Positions 7,841 to 16,512 of a stretch of DNA of 64,000 bases are shown piece after piece. The translations under genes and the position numbers were made by a program. This DNA is from Streptomyces fuscichromogenes (GTDB lineage Bacteria > Actinomycetota > Actinomycetes > Streptomycetales > Streptomycetaceae): the NCBI RefSeq assembly GCF_014645815.1, contig NZ_BMML01000009.1, forward strand, positions 179,967 to 243,966, written 5' to 3'. Below the pieces are notes generated by a model. That model ran no database searches. It was not told where the DNA came from and saw only the letters and a program-made list of their open reading frames with translations. Every line of letters begins with the position of its first letter. The stretch's first letter is position 1.

Positions 7841-8677
7841 ATGAGCAGGCGCATCCTCGTCGTCCTGTCCGAACACGGTTACTGGGGCGAGGAGTTGATA
7901 GGCCCCCTGGAGACCTTCGACCAGGCCGGCTACCACGTCACCTTCGCCACCCCCACCGGCAAGCGGCCCAACGCGCTGCCGCCGAGCATGGACCCGGAGT
8001 ACGTCGACCCGCCGCTCGGCCGGTCCGTCACCACGCCCGAGATGGCGGCCAAGGTGCGGGCCGTCGAGGAGTCGGACCGGCTCGACAACCCCCTCGACCT
8101 GGCGTCCTGGCTGCCCGACCGGCCCTACCGCTCCCGGCCGTACTTCCTGCGCGACTGGGAGGCCTACCACAGCCGCCTGGAGCAGATCCGCCGGCAGATC
8201 GCCGACCGCTACGACGCCCTGCTGATCGTCGGCGGCAGCGGACCCATCGTCGACCTCGCCAACAACTGGCGGGTGCACGACCTGATCCTGGCCTTCCGCG
8301 CCCTGGACCGGCCGATCGCCGCCGAGTGCTACGGCGTCGCCTGCCTGGCCTTCGCCCGCGAGCAGGAGACCCGCGAGTCCATCATCCGCGGCAAGCACGT
8401 CACCGGGCACTGCATCGAGTACGACTACAAGGACGGCACCGGCTTCCTCGGCACCGACTTCGTGATGGGCCCGCCGCCGTACCCGCTGGAGTACATCCTG
8501 CGCGACGCCACCGCGCCCGGCGGCGCCTACCACGGCAACTTCGGCAAGGAGACCTCGGTCATCGTCGACTACCCGTTCATCACGGGCCGTTCGACCCCGG
8601 ACTCCTACCTGACCGGCCAGAAGACCGTCGAGGTCCTCGAACAGGGCCTGCGCCAGTGGGGGTTCAGGACCTCCTGA
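7841..8677 (+). CDS. DJ-1/PfpI-superfamily protein (HSP31-like)
   Basis: 278 residues with an N-terminal RRILVVLSEHGYWGEEL strand-helix and a Glu in the position that activates the DJ-1 nucleophile. Then comes an inserted region (about 60-120), followed by YDALLIVGGSGPIVDL and the nucleophile elbow AAECYGVACLAF with Cys163. The long form with an insert resembles HSP31/glyoxalase III-like members. Family activities include glyoxalase/deglycase, isocyanide hydratase and chaperone functions, so the reaction here is open. The start ATG 7841 follows GGGAGGAA at 7829-7836. It heads the operon with the ThDP enzyme and a second DJ-1 protein. Confidence 0.85.
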   Translation: MSRRILVVLSEHGYWGEELIGPLETFDQAGYHVTFATPTGKRPNALPPSMDPEYVDPPLGRSVTTPEMAAKVRAVEESDRLDNPLDLASWLPDRPYRSRPYFLRDWEAYHSRLEQIRRQIADRYDALLIVGGSGPIVDLANNWRVHDLILAFRALDRPIAAECYGVACLAFAREQETRESIIRGKHVTGHCIEYDYKDGTGFLGTDFVMGPPPYPLEYILRDATAPGGAYHGNFGKETSVIVDYPFITGRSTPDSYLTGQKTVEVLEQGLRQWGFRTS

Positions 8678-8711
8678 CGTCCTGACATCCGTCCCGCGAA
8701 AGGTCCGAGAG

Positions 8712-10397
8712 GTGACCAGCATGGACAGCAGGCCCGCGCGCGTCGCGCTCCTGGAGCAACTGGAGGCCGAAGGCGTCCGGTACATGTTCGGCAACCCCGG
8801 CACGGTCGAGCAGGGGTTCCTCGACGAACTGCGCTCCTTCCCCTCGATCCAGTACATCCTGGCCCTGCAGGAGGCCACGGCCGTCGGCATGGCGGACGGC
8901 CACGCCCGCGCCACCCGCACCCCGGCGGTCCTGCAACTCCACTCCGGGGTAGGCCTCGGCAACGGCATCGGCATGCTCTACCAGGCCATGCGCGGCCATG
9001 CCCCGATCGTCACCCTGGTCGGCGAGGCCGGGCTGCGGTACGCCGGACTCGACGCCCAGATGGCGGCCGACCTGGTCGGCATGGCGCGGCCGGTCACCAA
9101 GTGGGCGACCCGGGTGCTCGACCCCGACTCCACGCTGCGGGTGCTGCGCCGCGCCTTCAAGGTGGCCGGGACCCCGCCGTACGGGCCGGTCCTGGTGGTG
9201 CTGCCGGCCGACGTGATGGACGCCGGCACCCGGGAGCCCGTCGTCCCGGTCTGCTACCCGGACACCCGCAGCCGGCCCGCCCCGGACACCGTCGCGCGGG
9301 CCGCCGCCCTGCTCGCCGGGGCCCGCCGCCCGCTGATCGTGGCCGGCGACGGCGTGCACTTCGCGGGTGCCCAGCCCGAACTGGCGCGGCTCGCCGAGGT
9401 GTGGGGCGCCGACGTGTACGGCGCCGACTGGGCGGAGGTCAACCTCTCCGTGCAACACCCGGCCTACGCGGGCCAGTTGGGGCACATGTTCGGCGAGCAG
9501 AGCCGCCGTATCACCGGCGCGGCCGACGGTGTCCTGATCGTCGGCACCTATGCGCTGCCCGAGGTGTTCCCGGCCCTGTACGACGTCTTCGCCGAGGGCA
9601 CCCCGGTGGTCCACGTGGACCTGGACACCGACGCCATCGCCAAGAACTTCCCCGTGGACCTCGGCATCGTGGCCGACCCGAAGGCCACCCTCGGGCTGCT
9701 CGCCGACGCGCTGCGCGGGGAGCTGGGCGAGGAGCGGCGCACCGAGGCGGCCGAGCGGCTGCGGGTACGGGCCGCCGAGCGGGCCGACGCCCTGGCCGGC
9801 GCCCGGGAGCGGGACCTGGCCGGGAGCGAGGCACAGGCCCTGCCCACCACCGCCTTCGCCAGGGAACTCGCACGACAGCTCCCCTCCGACGCCCTGCTGT
9901 TCGACGAGGCGCTGACCGCGTCCCCGGAGCTCTTCCGCCACCTGCCGCCCACCGTGCCCGGCCAGTGGATGCAGACCCGGGGCGGCTCCCTGGGCGTCGG
10001 CATCCCCGGCGCGCTCGGCGCCCAGCTCGCCCACCCCGACCGCACGGTGGTCGCCTTCACCGGCGACGGCGGCTCCATGTACACCTTCCAGGCCCTGTGG
10101 ACGGCCGTCCGCCACGGCCTGTCCACCAAGTTCGTGATCTGCAACAACGGCAGCTACCGGCTGCTGGAGGACAACATCGAGGAGTACTGGCGGGAGACGG
10201 GCATACCGGCTCACGAACAGCCCGGCATGTTCGACCTGTCCCACCCGCCCATCGACTTCACGGGCCTCGCCCGCTCCCTCGGGGTGGCCGCCGTGCGCGT
10301 GGAGAAGCCCGGTCAGGCCGAGGACGCGGTGACGCAGGCCCTCGCCCACCACGGGCCGTTCCTCGTCGACCTGGTGACGGCAAAGGGAAAGGGGTGA
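8712..10397 (+). CDS. Thiamine-diphosphate-dependent decarboxylase/synthase (benzoylformate decarboxylase or acetolactate synthase type)
   Basis: 561 residues with the three-domain POX/PDC layout. The N-terminal pyrimidine-binding domain (1-175) has the catalytic Glu54 in LALQEATAVGMADG. The central domain (about 190-325) and the C-terminal diphosphate domain (about 370-540) follow, the latter with the GDGGSMYT...CNNGSY metal/ThDP motif. Such enzymes decarboxylate 2-oxo acids or form acyloins. The length and the NPG motif near residue 28 resemble the benzoylformate-decarboxylase branch. GTG 8712 and ATG 8721 are both possible starts. It is sandwiched between two DJ-1-like genes and overlaps the next start as GTGA, so the three products probably act together. 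Confidence 0.9.
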   Translation: MTSMDSRPARVALLEQLEAEGVRYMFGNPGTVEQGFLDELRSFPSIQYILALQEATAVGMADGHARATRTPAVLQLHSGVGLGNGIGMLYQAMRGHAPIVTLVGEAGLRYAGLDAQMAADLVGMARPVTKWATRVLDPDSTLRVLRRAFKVAGTPPYGPVLVVLPADVMDAGTREPVVPVCYPDTRSRPAPDTVARAAALLAGARRPLIVAGDGVHFAGAQPELARLAEVWGADVYGADWAEVNLSVQHPAYAGQLGHMFGEQSRRITGAADGVLIVGTYALPEVFPALYDVFAEGTPVVHVDLDTDAIAKNFPVDLGIVADPKATLGLLADALRGELGEERRTEAAERLRVRAAERADALAGARERDLAGSEAQALPTTAFARELARQLPSDALLFDEALTASPELFRHLPPTVPGQWMQTRGGSLGVGIPGALGAQLAHPDRTVVAFTGDGGSMYTFQALWTAVRHGLSTKFVICNNGSYRLLEDNIEEYWRETGIPAHEQPGMFDLSHPPIDFTGLARSLGVAAVRVEKPGQAEDAVTQALAHHGPFLVDLVTAKGKG

Positions 10398-11041
10398 CCG
10401 CCGTGCGACTGTCCGGCCACAAGATCGCCGTCCTGATGGAGAGCGACTTCTACGAGCCCGAGATCCTCTACTACCGCTACCGCTTCCCCGAGGAGGGCGC
10501 CGAGGTCCACTTCCTGACCCGGCTCTGGGGCAACGAGGCCATGACCTTCCAGGGGCACGAGCACCGCATGCCCTTCGACGTCAACGAGTCCTTCGAGGAC
10601 CTCGACGAGTTCGCGCTGAAGGAGTACTCGGCGGTGATCGTCCCCTCCGGGATGGTCTCCGACCGCCTGCGCTACACCGACGACCCCCAGGAGCTGCCGC
10701 CCGCCGCGCGGTTCCTGCGCCGCGCGTTCGCCGACCCGGCGATCGTCAAGGGCATCATCTGCCACGGCATGTGGCTCGCCGCGCCGATTCCGGGCCTGAT
10801 GCGCGGACGGCGCGCGGTGGTGCACAACAACCTGCTGGGCGACCTGCGCAACATGGGCGGCGAGTACGTCGACCAGGACGTCGTCGTCCACGACGACCTG
10901 GTCACCGGCCGCACCGGCAATCACTGCCACGTGTTCGCCCGCACCATCATCGACCTGCTCGCCGACCGTCAGCCCGCCCAGCCCGCCCAGGCCGCCCAGC
11001 CCGACCAGCCCGCCCAGGCCGTTCCGGCCGGGCAGGGCTGA
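10394..11041 (+). CDS. DJ-1/PfpI-family protein with Pro/Ala/Gln tail
   Basis: A 215-residue PfpI-like protein. It has KIAVLMESDFYEPEI with the conserved Glu21, VIVPSGM at the strand before the elbow, and the nucleophile motif GIICHGMWLAA with Cys123. The core is followed by a disordered tail of AQPAQ-type repeats (about residues 192-211). Members include proteases/deglycases and stress proteins such as YhbO and YraA. GTG 10394 overlaps the stop of the ThDP gene by four bases, with GGGAAAGG just upstream. It is 30 bp before glgE, so one transcript probably joins this group to trehalose/glucan metabolism. Confidence 0.87.
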   Translation: MTAVRLSGHKIAVLMESDFYEPEILYYRYRFPEEGAEVHFLTRLWGNEAMTFQGHEHRMPFDVNESFEDLDEFALKEYSAVIVPSGMVSDRLRYTDDPQELPPAARFLRRAFADPAIVKGIICHGMWLAAPIPGLMRGRRAVVHNNLLGDLRNMGGEYVDQDVVVHDDLVTGRTGNHCHVFARTIIDLLADRQPAQPAQAAQPDQPAQAVPAGQG

Positions 11042-11071
11042 CGGGACGCGAACGGGGAGAGGAGCGATCCC

Positions 11072-13069
11072 ATGACACCGGTGACCGGGCGCATCCCCGT
11101 CCTGGACGTCCGCCCCCGGGTGCGGGACGGGGAACTGCCCGCCAAGGCCGTGACCGGCGAGCACCTCGACATCACCGCCACCGTCTTCCGCGAGGGCCAC
11201 GGCGTGGTCGCCGCGGACGTGGTCCTGCGCGGCCCCGAGGGCGCCCCCGCACAGCGGGTGCCGATGACCCTCGTCGATCCGGACGCCGACCGCTGGAGCG
11301 CCACCGTGATCCCCGGCACCGAGGGCCTGTGGACCTTCCGGGTGGAGGCCTGGGCCGACCCGCTGGCCACCTGGAGACAGGACGCCGCTCTGAAGATAGA
11401 GGCCGGCGTCGACACCGAGCTCACCCTGCGCGAGGGCGCGCTGCTGCACGAACGGGCGGCGCACGGCGAGAACGACATCACCGACCGGTACCGGCGCGAG
11501 GACGTCCGGGCCGCGACGGCCGCGCTCCGCGACCCGCTGAGCCCGCCCTCGGCCCGGCTGGCGGCCGTCACCAACCCCCGGGTGACGGCCGCCCTGGGCC
11601 GCTACGCGCTGCGCGAACTGGTCACCTCCTCCCGGCCGCTGGCGCTGCGCGTGGAACGGCGGCGCGCCCTGGTCGGCTCCTGGTACGAGCTGTTCCCGCG
11701 CTCGGAGGGGGCCGTCGTGGAGTCGGGCGCGCCGCCGGTGGGCGGCACCCTGCGGACCGCCGCCGGACGGCTGCCCGCGGTGGCGGCGATGGGCTTCGAC
11801 GTGGTGTACCTGCCGCCCGTCCACCCCATCGGCGCCACCCACCGCAAGGGCCCCGACAACGCTCTCGTCGCGGGCCCGGACGATGTCGGCTCGCCGTGGG
11901 CGATCGGCTCCTGGCAGGGCGGCCACGACACCGTGCACCCCGGCCTCGGCACCCTGGACGACTTCCGGTACTTCGTCGGCACCGCCCGCGGCCTCGGCCT
12001 GGAGGTGGCGATCGACTTCGCCCTGCAGTGCTCCCCGGACCACCCCTGGGTGACCGGGCACCCCGAGTGGTTCCACCACCGGGTGGACGGCACGGTCGCC
12101 TACGCCGAGAACCCGCCGAAGACCTACGAGGACATCCACCCCCTCGACTTCGACACGGACTTCGAGGGCCTGTACGCCGAGGCGCTGCGCGTCCTGCGGC
12201 ACTGGATGGCGCAGGGCGTGCGGATCTTCCGCGTCGACAACCCGCACACCAAGCCCGTGCACTTCTGGGAGCGGCTGATCTCCGAGGTCAACGCCACCGA
12301 CCCGGACGTGGTGTTCCTCGCCGAGGCGTTCACCCGGCGGGCCATGGTGCACGCCCTGGCCCAGGCCGGCTTCCAGCAGTCGTACACCTACTTCACCTGG
12401 AAGAACACCAAGCGGGAGCTGACCGAGTACCTGCCCGAACTCACCCGGGACAGCGCCGACTTCCTGCGGCCCAACCTGTTCGTGAACACCCCGGACATCC
12501 TGCACGCCTACCTCCAGCACGGTGGCCGGCCCGCCTTCGAGGTCAGGGCCGTGCTGGCGGCGACCGCCGCGCCCAGCTGGGGGGTGTACGCCGGGTACGA
12601 GCTGTGCGAGAACACCCCGCTGACCGAGGGCACCGAGGACTACCTCGACTCCGAGAAGTACCAGCTGCGGCCCCGGGACTGGGCCCGCGCCGAGGCCGAG
12701 GGGCGGACCATCGCCCCGCTGATCACCCTGCTCAACCGGCTCCGCCGGACCCGTCCGGCCCTCCAGGAACTGCGCAACCTGCGGCTCCAGCACACCGACA
12801 ACGACCAGGTCCTCGCCTACTCCAAACACCTGGAGCTGCCCCAGGGCGGCACCGACGTGGTGCTGGTCGTCGTCAACCTCGATCCGCACCGGGCCCAGGA
12901 GGCCACCGTGACCTGCGACCTGGCGGCCCTCGGGCTGCCCGGCGACGGCACGCTCAAGCTCCGCGACGAACTCACCGGAGCCGCCTACGCCTGGGGCGAG
13001 TCCACCTATGTGCGCCTCGACCCGGCCCACCAGGTCGCGCACGTACTGACGACCGAGGAGGCGTCATGA
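11072..13069 (+). CDS. glgE: Alpha-1,4-glucan:maltose-1-phosphate maltosyltransferase
   Basis: A 665-residue GH13_3 enzyme that extends alpha-1,4-glucan with maltose 1-phosphate. The N-terminal beta domain (1-100) begins GRIPVLDVRPRV. The catalytic barrel holds the nucleophile Asp389 in RVDNPHTK and the acid/base Glu418 in FLAEAFTRR, with the family spacing of 29 residues. HPEWFHHR and the C-terminal YSKHLELP region are also typical. Start ATG 11072 lies after GGAGAGGAG. The gene overlaps maltokinase by ATGA. No treS or glgB is visible nearby, although these often accompany glgE in actinobacteria. Confidence 0.96.
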   Translation: MTPVTGRIPVLDVRPRVRDGELPAKAVTGEHLDITATVFREGHGVVAADVVLRGPEGAPAQRVPMTLVDPDADRWSATVIPGTEGLWTFRVEAWADPLATWRQDAALKIEAGVDTELTLREGALLHERAAHGENDITDRYRREDVRAATAALRDPLSPPSARLAAVTNPRVTAALGRYALRELVTSSRPLALRVERRRALVGSWYELFPRSEGAVVESGAPPVGGTLRTAAGRLPAVAAMGFDVVYLPPVHPIGATHRKGPDNALVAGPDDVGSPWAIGSWQGGHDTVHPGLGTLDDFRYFVGTARGLGLEVAIDFALQCSPDHPWVTGHPEWFHHRVDGTVAYAENPPKTYEDIHPLDFDTDFEGLYAEALRVLRHWMAQGVRIFRVDNPHTKPVHFWERLISEVNATDPDVVFLAEAFTRRAMVHALAQAGFQQSYTYFTWKNTKRELTEYLPELTRDSADFLRPNLFVNTPDILHAYLQHGGRPAFEVRAVLAATAAPSWGVYAGYELCENTPLTEGTEDYLDSEKYQLRPRDWARAEAEGRTIAPLITLLNRLRRTRPALQELRNLRLQHTDNDQVLAYSKHLELPQGGTDVVLVVVNLDPHRAQEATVTCDLAALGLPGDGTLKLRDELTGAAYAWGESTYVRLDPAHQVAHVLTTEEAS

Positions 13070-14514
13070 GGACGGAGACAGGGACGGAGACAGGGACAGG
13101 GACAAGGACGGAGACGAGGACGGCGCTTCTGCGGCCGCTGCTGCCCGCGCTCGGGCCGTGGCTGACCGGCCGGCGCTGGTTCGACACGCGCTACGCCGGG
13201 GCCCCGCTCACCGCCGAGGCGGCGTCGGTGGTCGGCGACGAACCCCCGCTGCTGCTGCACGCCGTGGTCGCCGCGGACGGCGCCGCCGGACCGCTGCGCT
13301 GCCAGCTCCTGCTGGGCCTGCGCCCGGAGCTGCCGGCCCGACTGGCACCCGCCGCGATCGCCACCGTGCCGGCCGGCCCCTGGCAGGGCTGGCGGGTCTA
13401 CGACGCGCTCGCCGACGGCACCCTGCTCGCCCTGCTGCTGCGCACCCTGGCGGGCGGCGGTGCCGAGCACGGACCGCGCCTCGAACGCAGCTCCCGCTAT
13501 CCGCTGCCCGTCGGCCTGGTGCCCCGGCCGCTCCAGGTGGAGCAGAGCAACACCTCCGTGGCCTACGGCGACCGGATCCTGCTGAAGATCTTCCGCCGCC
13601 CGGAGCCGGGACCGCACACCGAGGTCGAGGCGCTGCGGGCGCTCACCGGCCAGGACTGCACCCGCACACCGCACCTCTACGGGGCGGTGCACAGCGACGC
13701 CCCCGGCGCGGAGGGCCTGGTGCTCGGCCTCGTCGAGGAGTTCCTGCCGGACGCGCGGGACGGCTGGGAGGAGGCGCTGCGGCAGGCGACCGACTCCGTG
13801 GCCGGCCGCGGCTTCGCCGGCGGGGGCTTCACCGGGGACGCGTTCAGCCTGGGCGAGGCCGTCGCCGACGTGCACGGCGCGCTGGGCGAGGCGTTCGGGC
13901 GGACCCGGCTGACCGTGGCGGACGTGGCCGAGGAGGCGGCACGGATGACCATGCGGCTCAAGGAGGCCGCCGAGGAGGTGCCGGCCCTGGCCCGGTACAC
14001 CGCACGGCTCGGCGCCCTCTTCGACGACTGCGCCCGGGTGGCCGGCCGCGGCTGCCCGCTGTTCGTCCAGCGCACCCACGGCGACCTGCACCTGGGCCAG
14101 GCGCTGCGCGCCCACGACGGCTGGCGGATCGTGGACTTCGAGGGCGAGCCGGCCCGGTCGGCCGCCGAACGCGCCCGTCCGCAGCCGGTGCTGCGCGACG
14201 TGGCCGGCATGCTGCGCTCCTTCGACTACGCGGCCCGCACGGGGCTCGCCACCGTCGGGACGGCCGAGGCCTCACCGGCGGTCCGGCTGCGCGAACGCCG
14301 GCGCGCGTCCGCGTGGGCGGCCCGCAACCGGCGGGCGTTCATCGCCGGGTACGCGGCCGCCGGCCACGAGGACCCGGACTGCCACCCCGTGCTGCTCCGC
14401 GCCTTCGAGGCGGACAAGGCCGTCTACGAGGCCGTCTACGAATCCCGTCTACGCCCCGATCACCTACCGATCCCCCTCACCGCAATCCACCGTCTGGCCG
14501 CACCGGCCCATTGA
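13066..14514 (+). CDS. mak: Maltokinase (maltose-1-phosphate synthesis)
   Basis: A 482-residue protein of the Mak/Pep2 family, which phosphorylates maltose with ATP to give the GlgE substrate. The N-lobe carries LPALGPWLTGRRWF, and EQSNTSVAYGDRILLKIFRR contains the ATP-binding Lys. The C-lobe has the phosphotransfer motif RTHGDLHLGQAL and the metal-binding VDFEGEPAR. GAGGAGG precedes ATG 13066, which overlaps the glgE stop. Residues 2-19 are a low-complexity TETGTE run encoded by a repeated GGACGGAGACA-like unit, which is unusual. In many genomes mak is coupled or fused to treS, which is absent here. Confidence 0.93.
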   Translation: MRTETGTETGTGTRTETRTALLRPLLPALGPWLTGRRWFDTRYAGAPLTAEAASVVGDEPPLLLHAVVAADGAAGPLRCQLLLGLRPELPARLAPAAIATVPAGPWQGWRVYDALADGTLLALLLRTLAGGGAEHGPRLERSSRYPLPVGLVPRPLQVEQSNTSVAYGDRILLKIFRRPEPGPHTEVEALRALTGQDCTRTPHLYGAVHSDAPGAEGLVLGLVEEFLPDARDGWEEALRQATDSVAGRGFAGGGFTGDAFSLGEAVADVHGALGEAFGRTRLTVADVAEEAARMTMRLKEAAEEVPALARYTARLGALFDDCARVAGRGCPLFVQRTHGDLHLGQALRAHDGWRIVDFEGEPARSAAERARPQPVLRDVAGMLRSFDYAARTGLATVGTAEASPAVRLRERRRASAWAARNRRAFIAGYAAAGHEDPDCHPVLLRAFEADKAVYEAVYESRLRPDHLPIPLTAIHRLAAPAH

Positions 14515-14649
14515 CGGCGACGGCCCGACAACTGGGCGACGGGGCCGGGAAATCCTTGTTCTGCGGAGTTTCTTTTCTCTTTGTCGTGCGGTTGTCGCGG
14601 TGGTTCCGGGAGGGGAATTCGGGTGGGCCGGGGAACGGGGCGGACCGGG

Positions 14650-16008
14650 TCAGGGGCGGCCCTGCTCGGTGAAGGTCGAGCTCGGGTCGCGGTTCGGGGC
14701 CAGGCCGGCCGACGACAGCGCATGGTCGTACGCCTGGAGCGCCGCGGTGCTGTTGCCCTGGCGGCGCCACAGGTCGCCGAGGTAACGCCAGTTGAGCGCG
14801 GTCTGGTGGGACGGCGGGAACTGGCGCAGCTGCCGGGTGGCGGCCTGGAGGCACTGGGCCGCCTGCTCGTGGTCGCCGCGCAGCAGATGGATCTCGGCGA
14901 GCGTGGCGCGCGCGCCGACCGCCTGGATGCGGGACTCCGGCCCGGTGAGGCCGAGGGCCCGCTCCGCGTGGGCGGCGGCCTCGTCCCAGTTGCCGAGCAT
15001 CGCGTCCGCGTCGGCCAGCCCGATCTCGCACTGGGCGAGCTCCGGCGCGTTGCCCACCTCGGCCAGCAACTGCTGGGCCTCCTCCAGCAGTTGCTTGGCA
15101 CGCGCCGGTTCGGGCTGGTCGACCTGGAGGAGCAGCGAACCGCAGTTCATCTTGAGCATGGCGAGATGGCGGATGTTGTCGTCCTCGGACATCAGCGCCA
15201 GTGCCCGCTCCACCAGCGCCAGTGCCTCGTTCAGCTGGCCGCGGGAGCGGGCCACCAGCCCGGCGTTCCAGAAGACGGCCCCCCGCGCGGCTCGTGCCCC
15301 CTGCCGCTCGGCGGAGTCGAGGAGCCGGACGCCGAGCAGCTGGGCCCGGGTGAGGTCGCCCCTCATGTGGTACGACGCCATGAGCGTGGCGCCGAGCTGG
15401 ACGTGGTCGGCCGTGACGTCCAGGCCGAGGGCGTCCAGCCGGGACATGGCCCGCTCGGCGATCTCGATGCTCGTCGTGATGTCGCCGGCGTTGCGGTAGC
15501 AGCGGCTCAGGGCGACCGACACCGTGCACCAGTCGGCGGAACCGGGAGGCAGGTCGGGGTCGCGCTGGAGGTCTTCGAGGATGGCGATGGCGGCCTCGAT
15601 CCGGTCCAGCTTCTCCAGGGCGGAAGCCTGCGCGATGCGCGCGCGCCGGGTCATCGACGGGTCCAGCAGGGACGGCCGCGCCAGCAGGTCGCTCAGCGTC
15701 TGGAGCGCCTCGCCGTTGCTGCCGTTGCGCAGGGCCATCTCGCCGAAGGCCAGCCGCAGCCGGGTCTCCTCCAGCTCGTGGTCGTCGCGTCCGGTGCGCA
15801 GGTACTCCGCGGAACACCCCAGGCGCTCGGCGAGCGAGGCGAGCACCGAGTCCGACGGCGCGCCGCGCTTACCCGACTCGATCAAGGAGATGTAGCTCGC
15901 CGAAATATCATCGGACGCGAGATCCTGCTGCTTGAGTCCACGTTTGCCGCGCAACACCCTGATGCGCTCGCCCAGTCCTGCGGCCGTCGCGTTGCCGAGT
16001 GGATCCAT
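14650..16008 (-). CDS. HTH (XRE) regulator with C-terminal tetratricopeptide repeats, RRNPP-like
   Basis: 452 residues. Residues 10-75 form an XRE helix-turn-helix (GERIRVLRGKRGLKQQDLAS, then ISASYISLIESGKR). Residues 90-440 are a run of TPR-like helical pairs, for example RAQLLGVRLLDSAERQG and AAAHAERALGLTG. HTH plus TPR is the architecture of RRNPP peptide-pheromone receptors. GAGGAG lies five bases before ATG 16008. The gene is divergent from a 50-codon gene for a hydrophobic exported-type peptide, across an AT-rich spacer with tandem TTGAC repeats. It is 8 kb from a peptide-type ABC importer. Peptide binding is an inference from this arrangement. Confidence 0.88.
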   Translation of the reverse strand: MDPLGNATAAGLGERIRVLRGKRGLKQQDLASDDISASYISLIESGKRGAPSDSVLASLAERLGCSAEYLRTGRDDHELEETRLRLAFGEMALRNGSNGEALQTLSDLLARPSLLDPSMTRRARIAQASALEKLDRIEAAIAILEDLQRDPDLPPGSADWCTVSVALSRCYRNAGDITTSIEIAERAMSRLDALGLDVTADHVQLGATLMASYHMRGDLTRAQLLGVRLLDSAERQGARAARGAVFWNAGLVARSRGQLNEALALVERALALMSEDDNIRHLAMLKMNCGSLLLQVDQPEPARAKQLLEEAQQLLAEVGNAPELAQCEIGLADADAMLGNWDEAAAHAERALGLTGPESRIQAVGARATLAEIHLLRGDHEQAAQCLQAATRQLRQFPPSHQTALNWRYLGDLWRRQGNSTAALQAYDHALSSAGLAPNRDPSSTFTEQGRP

Positions 16009-16285
16009 GCGAACTCCTCGGTGCAGTACTTGACTATCGGGATGACAGATCGATGTTACCAGTAAGTTGATGTCTACCCAATGGGCCTCCGGTGATCTTT
16101 TAGCGGCCTTCTACCGCATTCTGCAGCCGATTTCCCTGATCAAATTGAGGGAAGCCTTATGTGGTGTGCGATATTCCGTTTGTTTATGACTAATTTTGCA
16201 AGAACCTGCTTGACTGCATTAGTCATTCAGAGTTGACTGTAATCGTCAAGGCGCACACTTATATTGTTCAGGGGAGGGGATTTTC
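16009..16285. promoter_or_regulatory. AT-rich divergent promoter with tandem TTGAC-type operator repeats
   Basis: The spacer is clearly more AT-rich than its surroundings. It carries three sites in register: ATGAC-N7-GCAAG (16186-16202), TTGAC-N7-GTCAT containing the perfect dyad TGACT-N5-AGTCA (16210-16226), and TTGAC-N7-GTCAA (16233-16249). Their starts are 24 and 23 bp apart. A further half-site TTGACT is at 16030-16035 beside the regulator start. TTGACT 16233-16238 also matches a sigma-70 -35 box, with ACTTAT at 16257-16262 as a weak -10. Binding by the neighbouring HTH-TPR protein is inferred. Confidence 0.6.
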
Positions 16286-16438
16286 GTGAGCAATAAAATA
16301 ATCGCGCTCTTTGCAATCGTCGTCCTGATCAGTGGTCTGGTGTCGGGGGGACTGTGGCTGAGCGATTCCGGTCCGGGTGACCTCCGGCAGCACGAAAGCC
16401 TGCCCGCGGGCGTCGGCGGGACCGGTGGTTGCTGCTGA
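16286..16438 (+). CDS. Small hydrophobic peptide precursor, candidate exported signal peptide
   Basis: 50 codons: GTG 16286 after a strong GGGGAGGGG at 16271-16279, stop TGA 16436-16438. The product starts MSNKIIALFAIVVLISGLVSG, a Lys plus a hydrophobic helix of about 18 residues as in a Sec leader. A polar stretch (DSGPGDLRQHESLPAG) follows and the protein ends VGGTGGCC. Early codons are AT-rich and include the rare ATA and AAA. It is divergent from the HTH-TPR regulator. The layout (leader, linker, short C-terminal tail) matches precursors of RRNPP pheromones, but processing and the mature sequence are unknown. It could alternatively be a small membrane protein or a modified cysteine peptide. 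Confidence 0.65.
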   Translation: MSNKIIALFAIVVLISGLVSGGLWLSDSGPGDLRQHESLPAGVGGTGGCC

Positions 16439-16457
16439 TCACACACGCGCGTCGCAC

Positions 16458-16512
16458 GGGACCGGGTCCGGTCCGACGGTCGCCCTTCGGCCGTCAGTCC
16501 GGACCCGGTCCC
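16458..16512. terminator. Bidirectional terminator between peptide gene and ABC ATPase
   Basis: Perfect 14-bp arms, 16458-16471 and 16499-16512, with a smaller inner hairpin (ACGG/CCGT). It lies just after the small peptide gene. The right arm overlaps the last codons of the convergent ATPase gene. Confidence 0.75.

Noticed and set aside
10313..13042. Minus-strand open frame of over 900 codons opposite glgE
   Set aside because: An antisense frame with low-complexity Val/Gly/His content. GlgE on the other strand has all catalytic motifs.
1..14514. Polyketide or non-ribosomal peptide gene cluster
   Set aside because: SnoaL, SDR and GMC genes suggest tailoring, but no ketosynthase, acyl carrier, adenylation or terpene synthase gene is visible.
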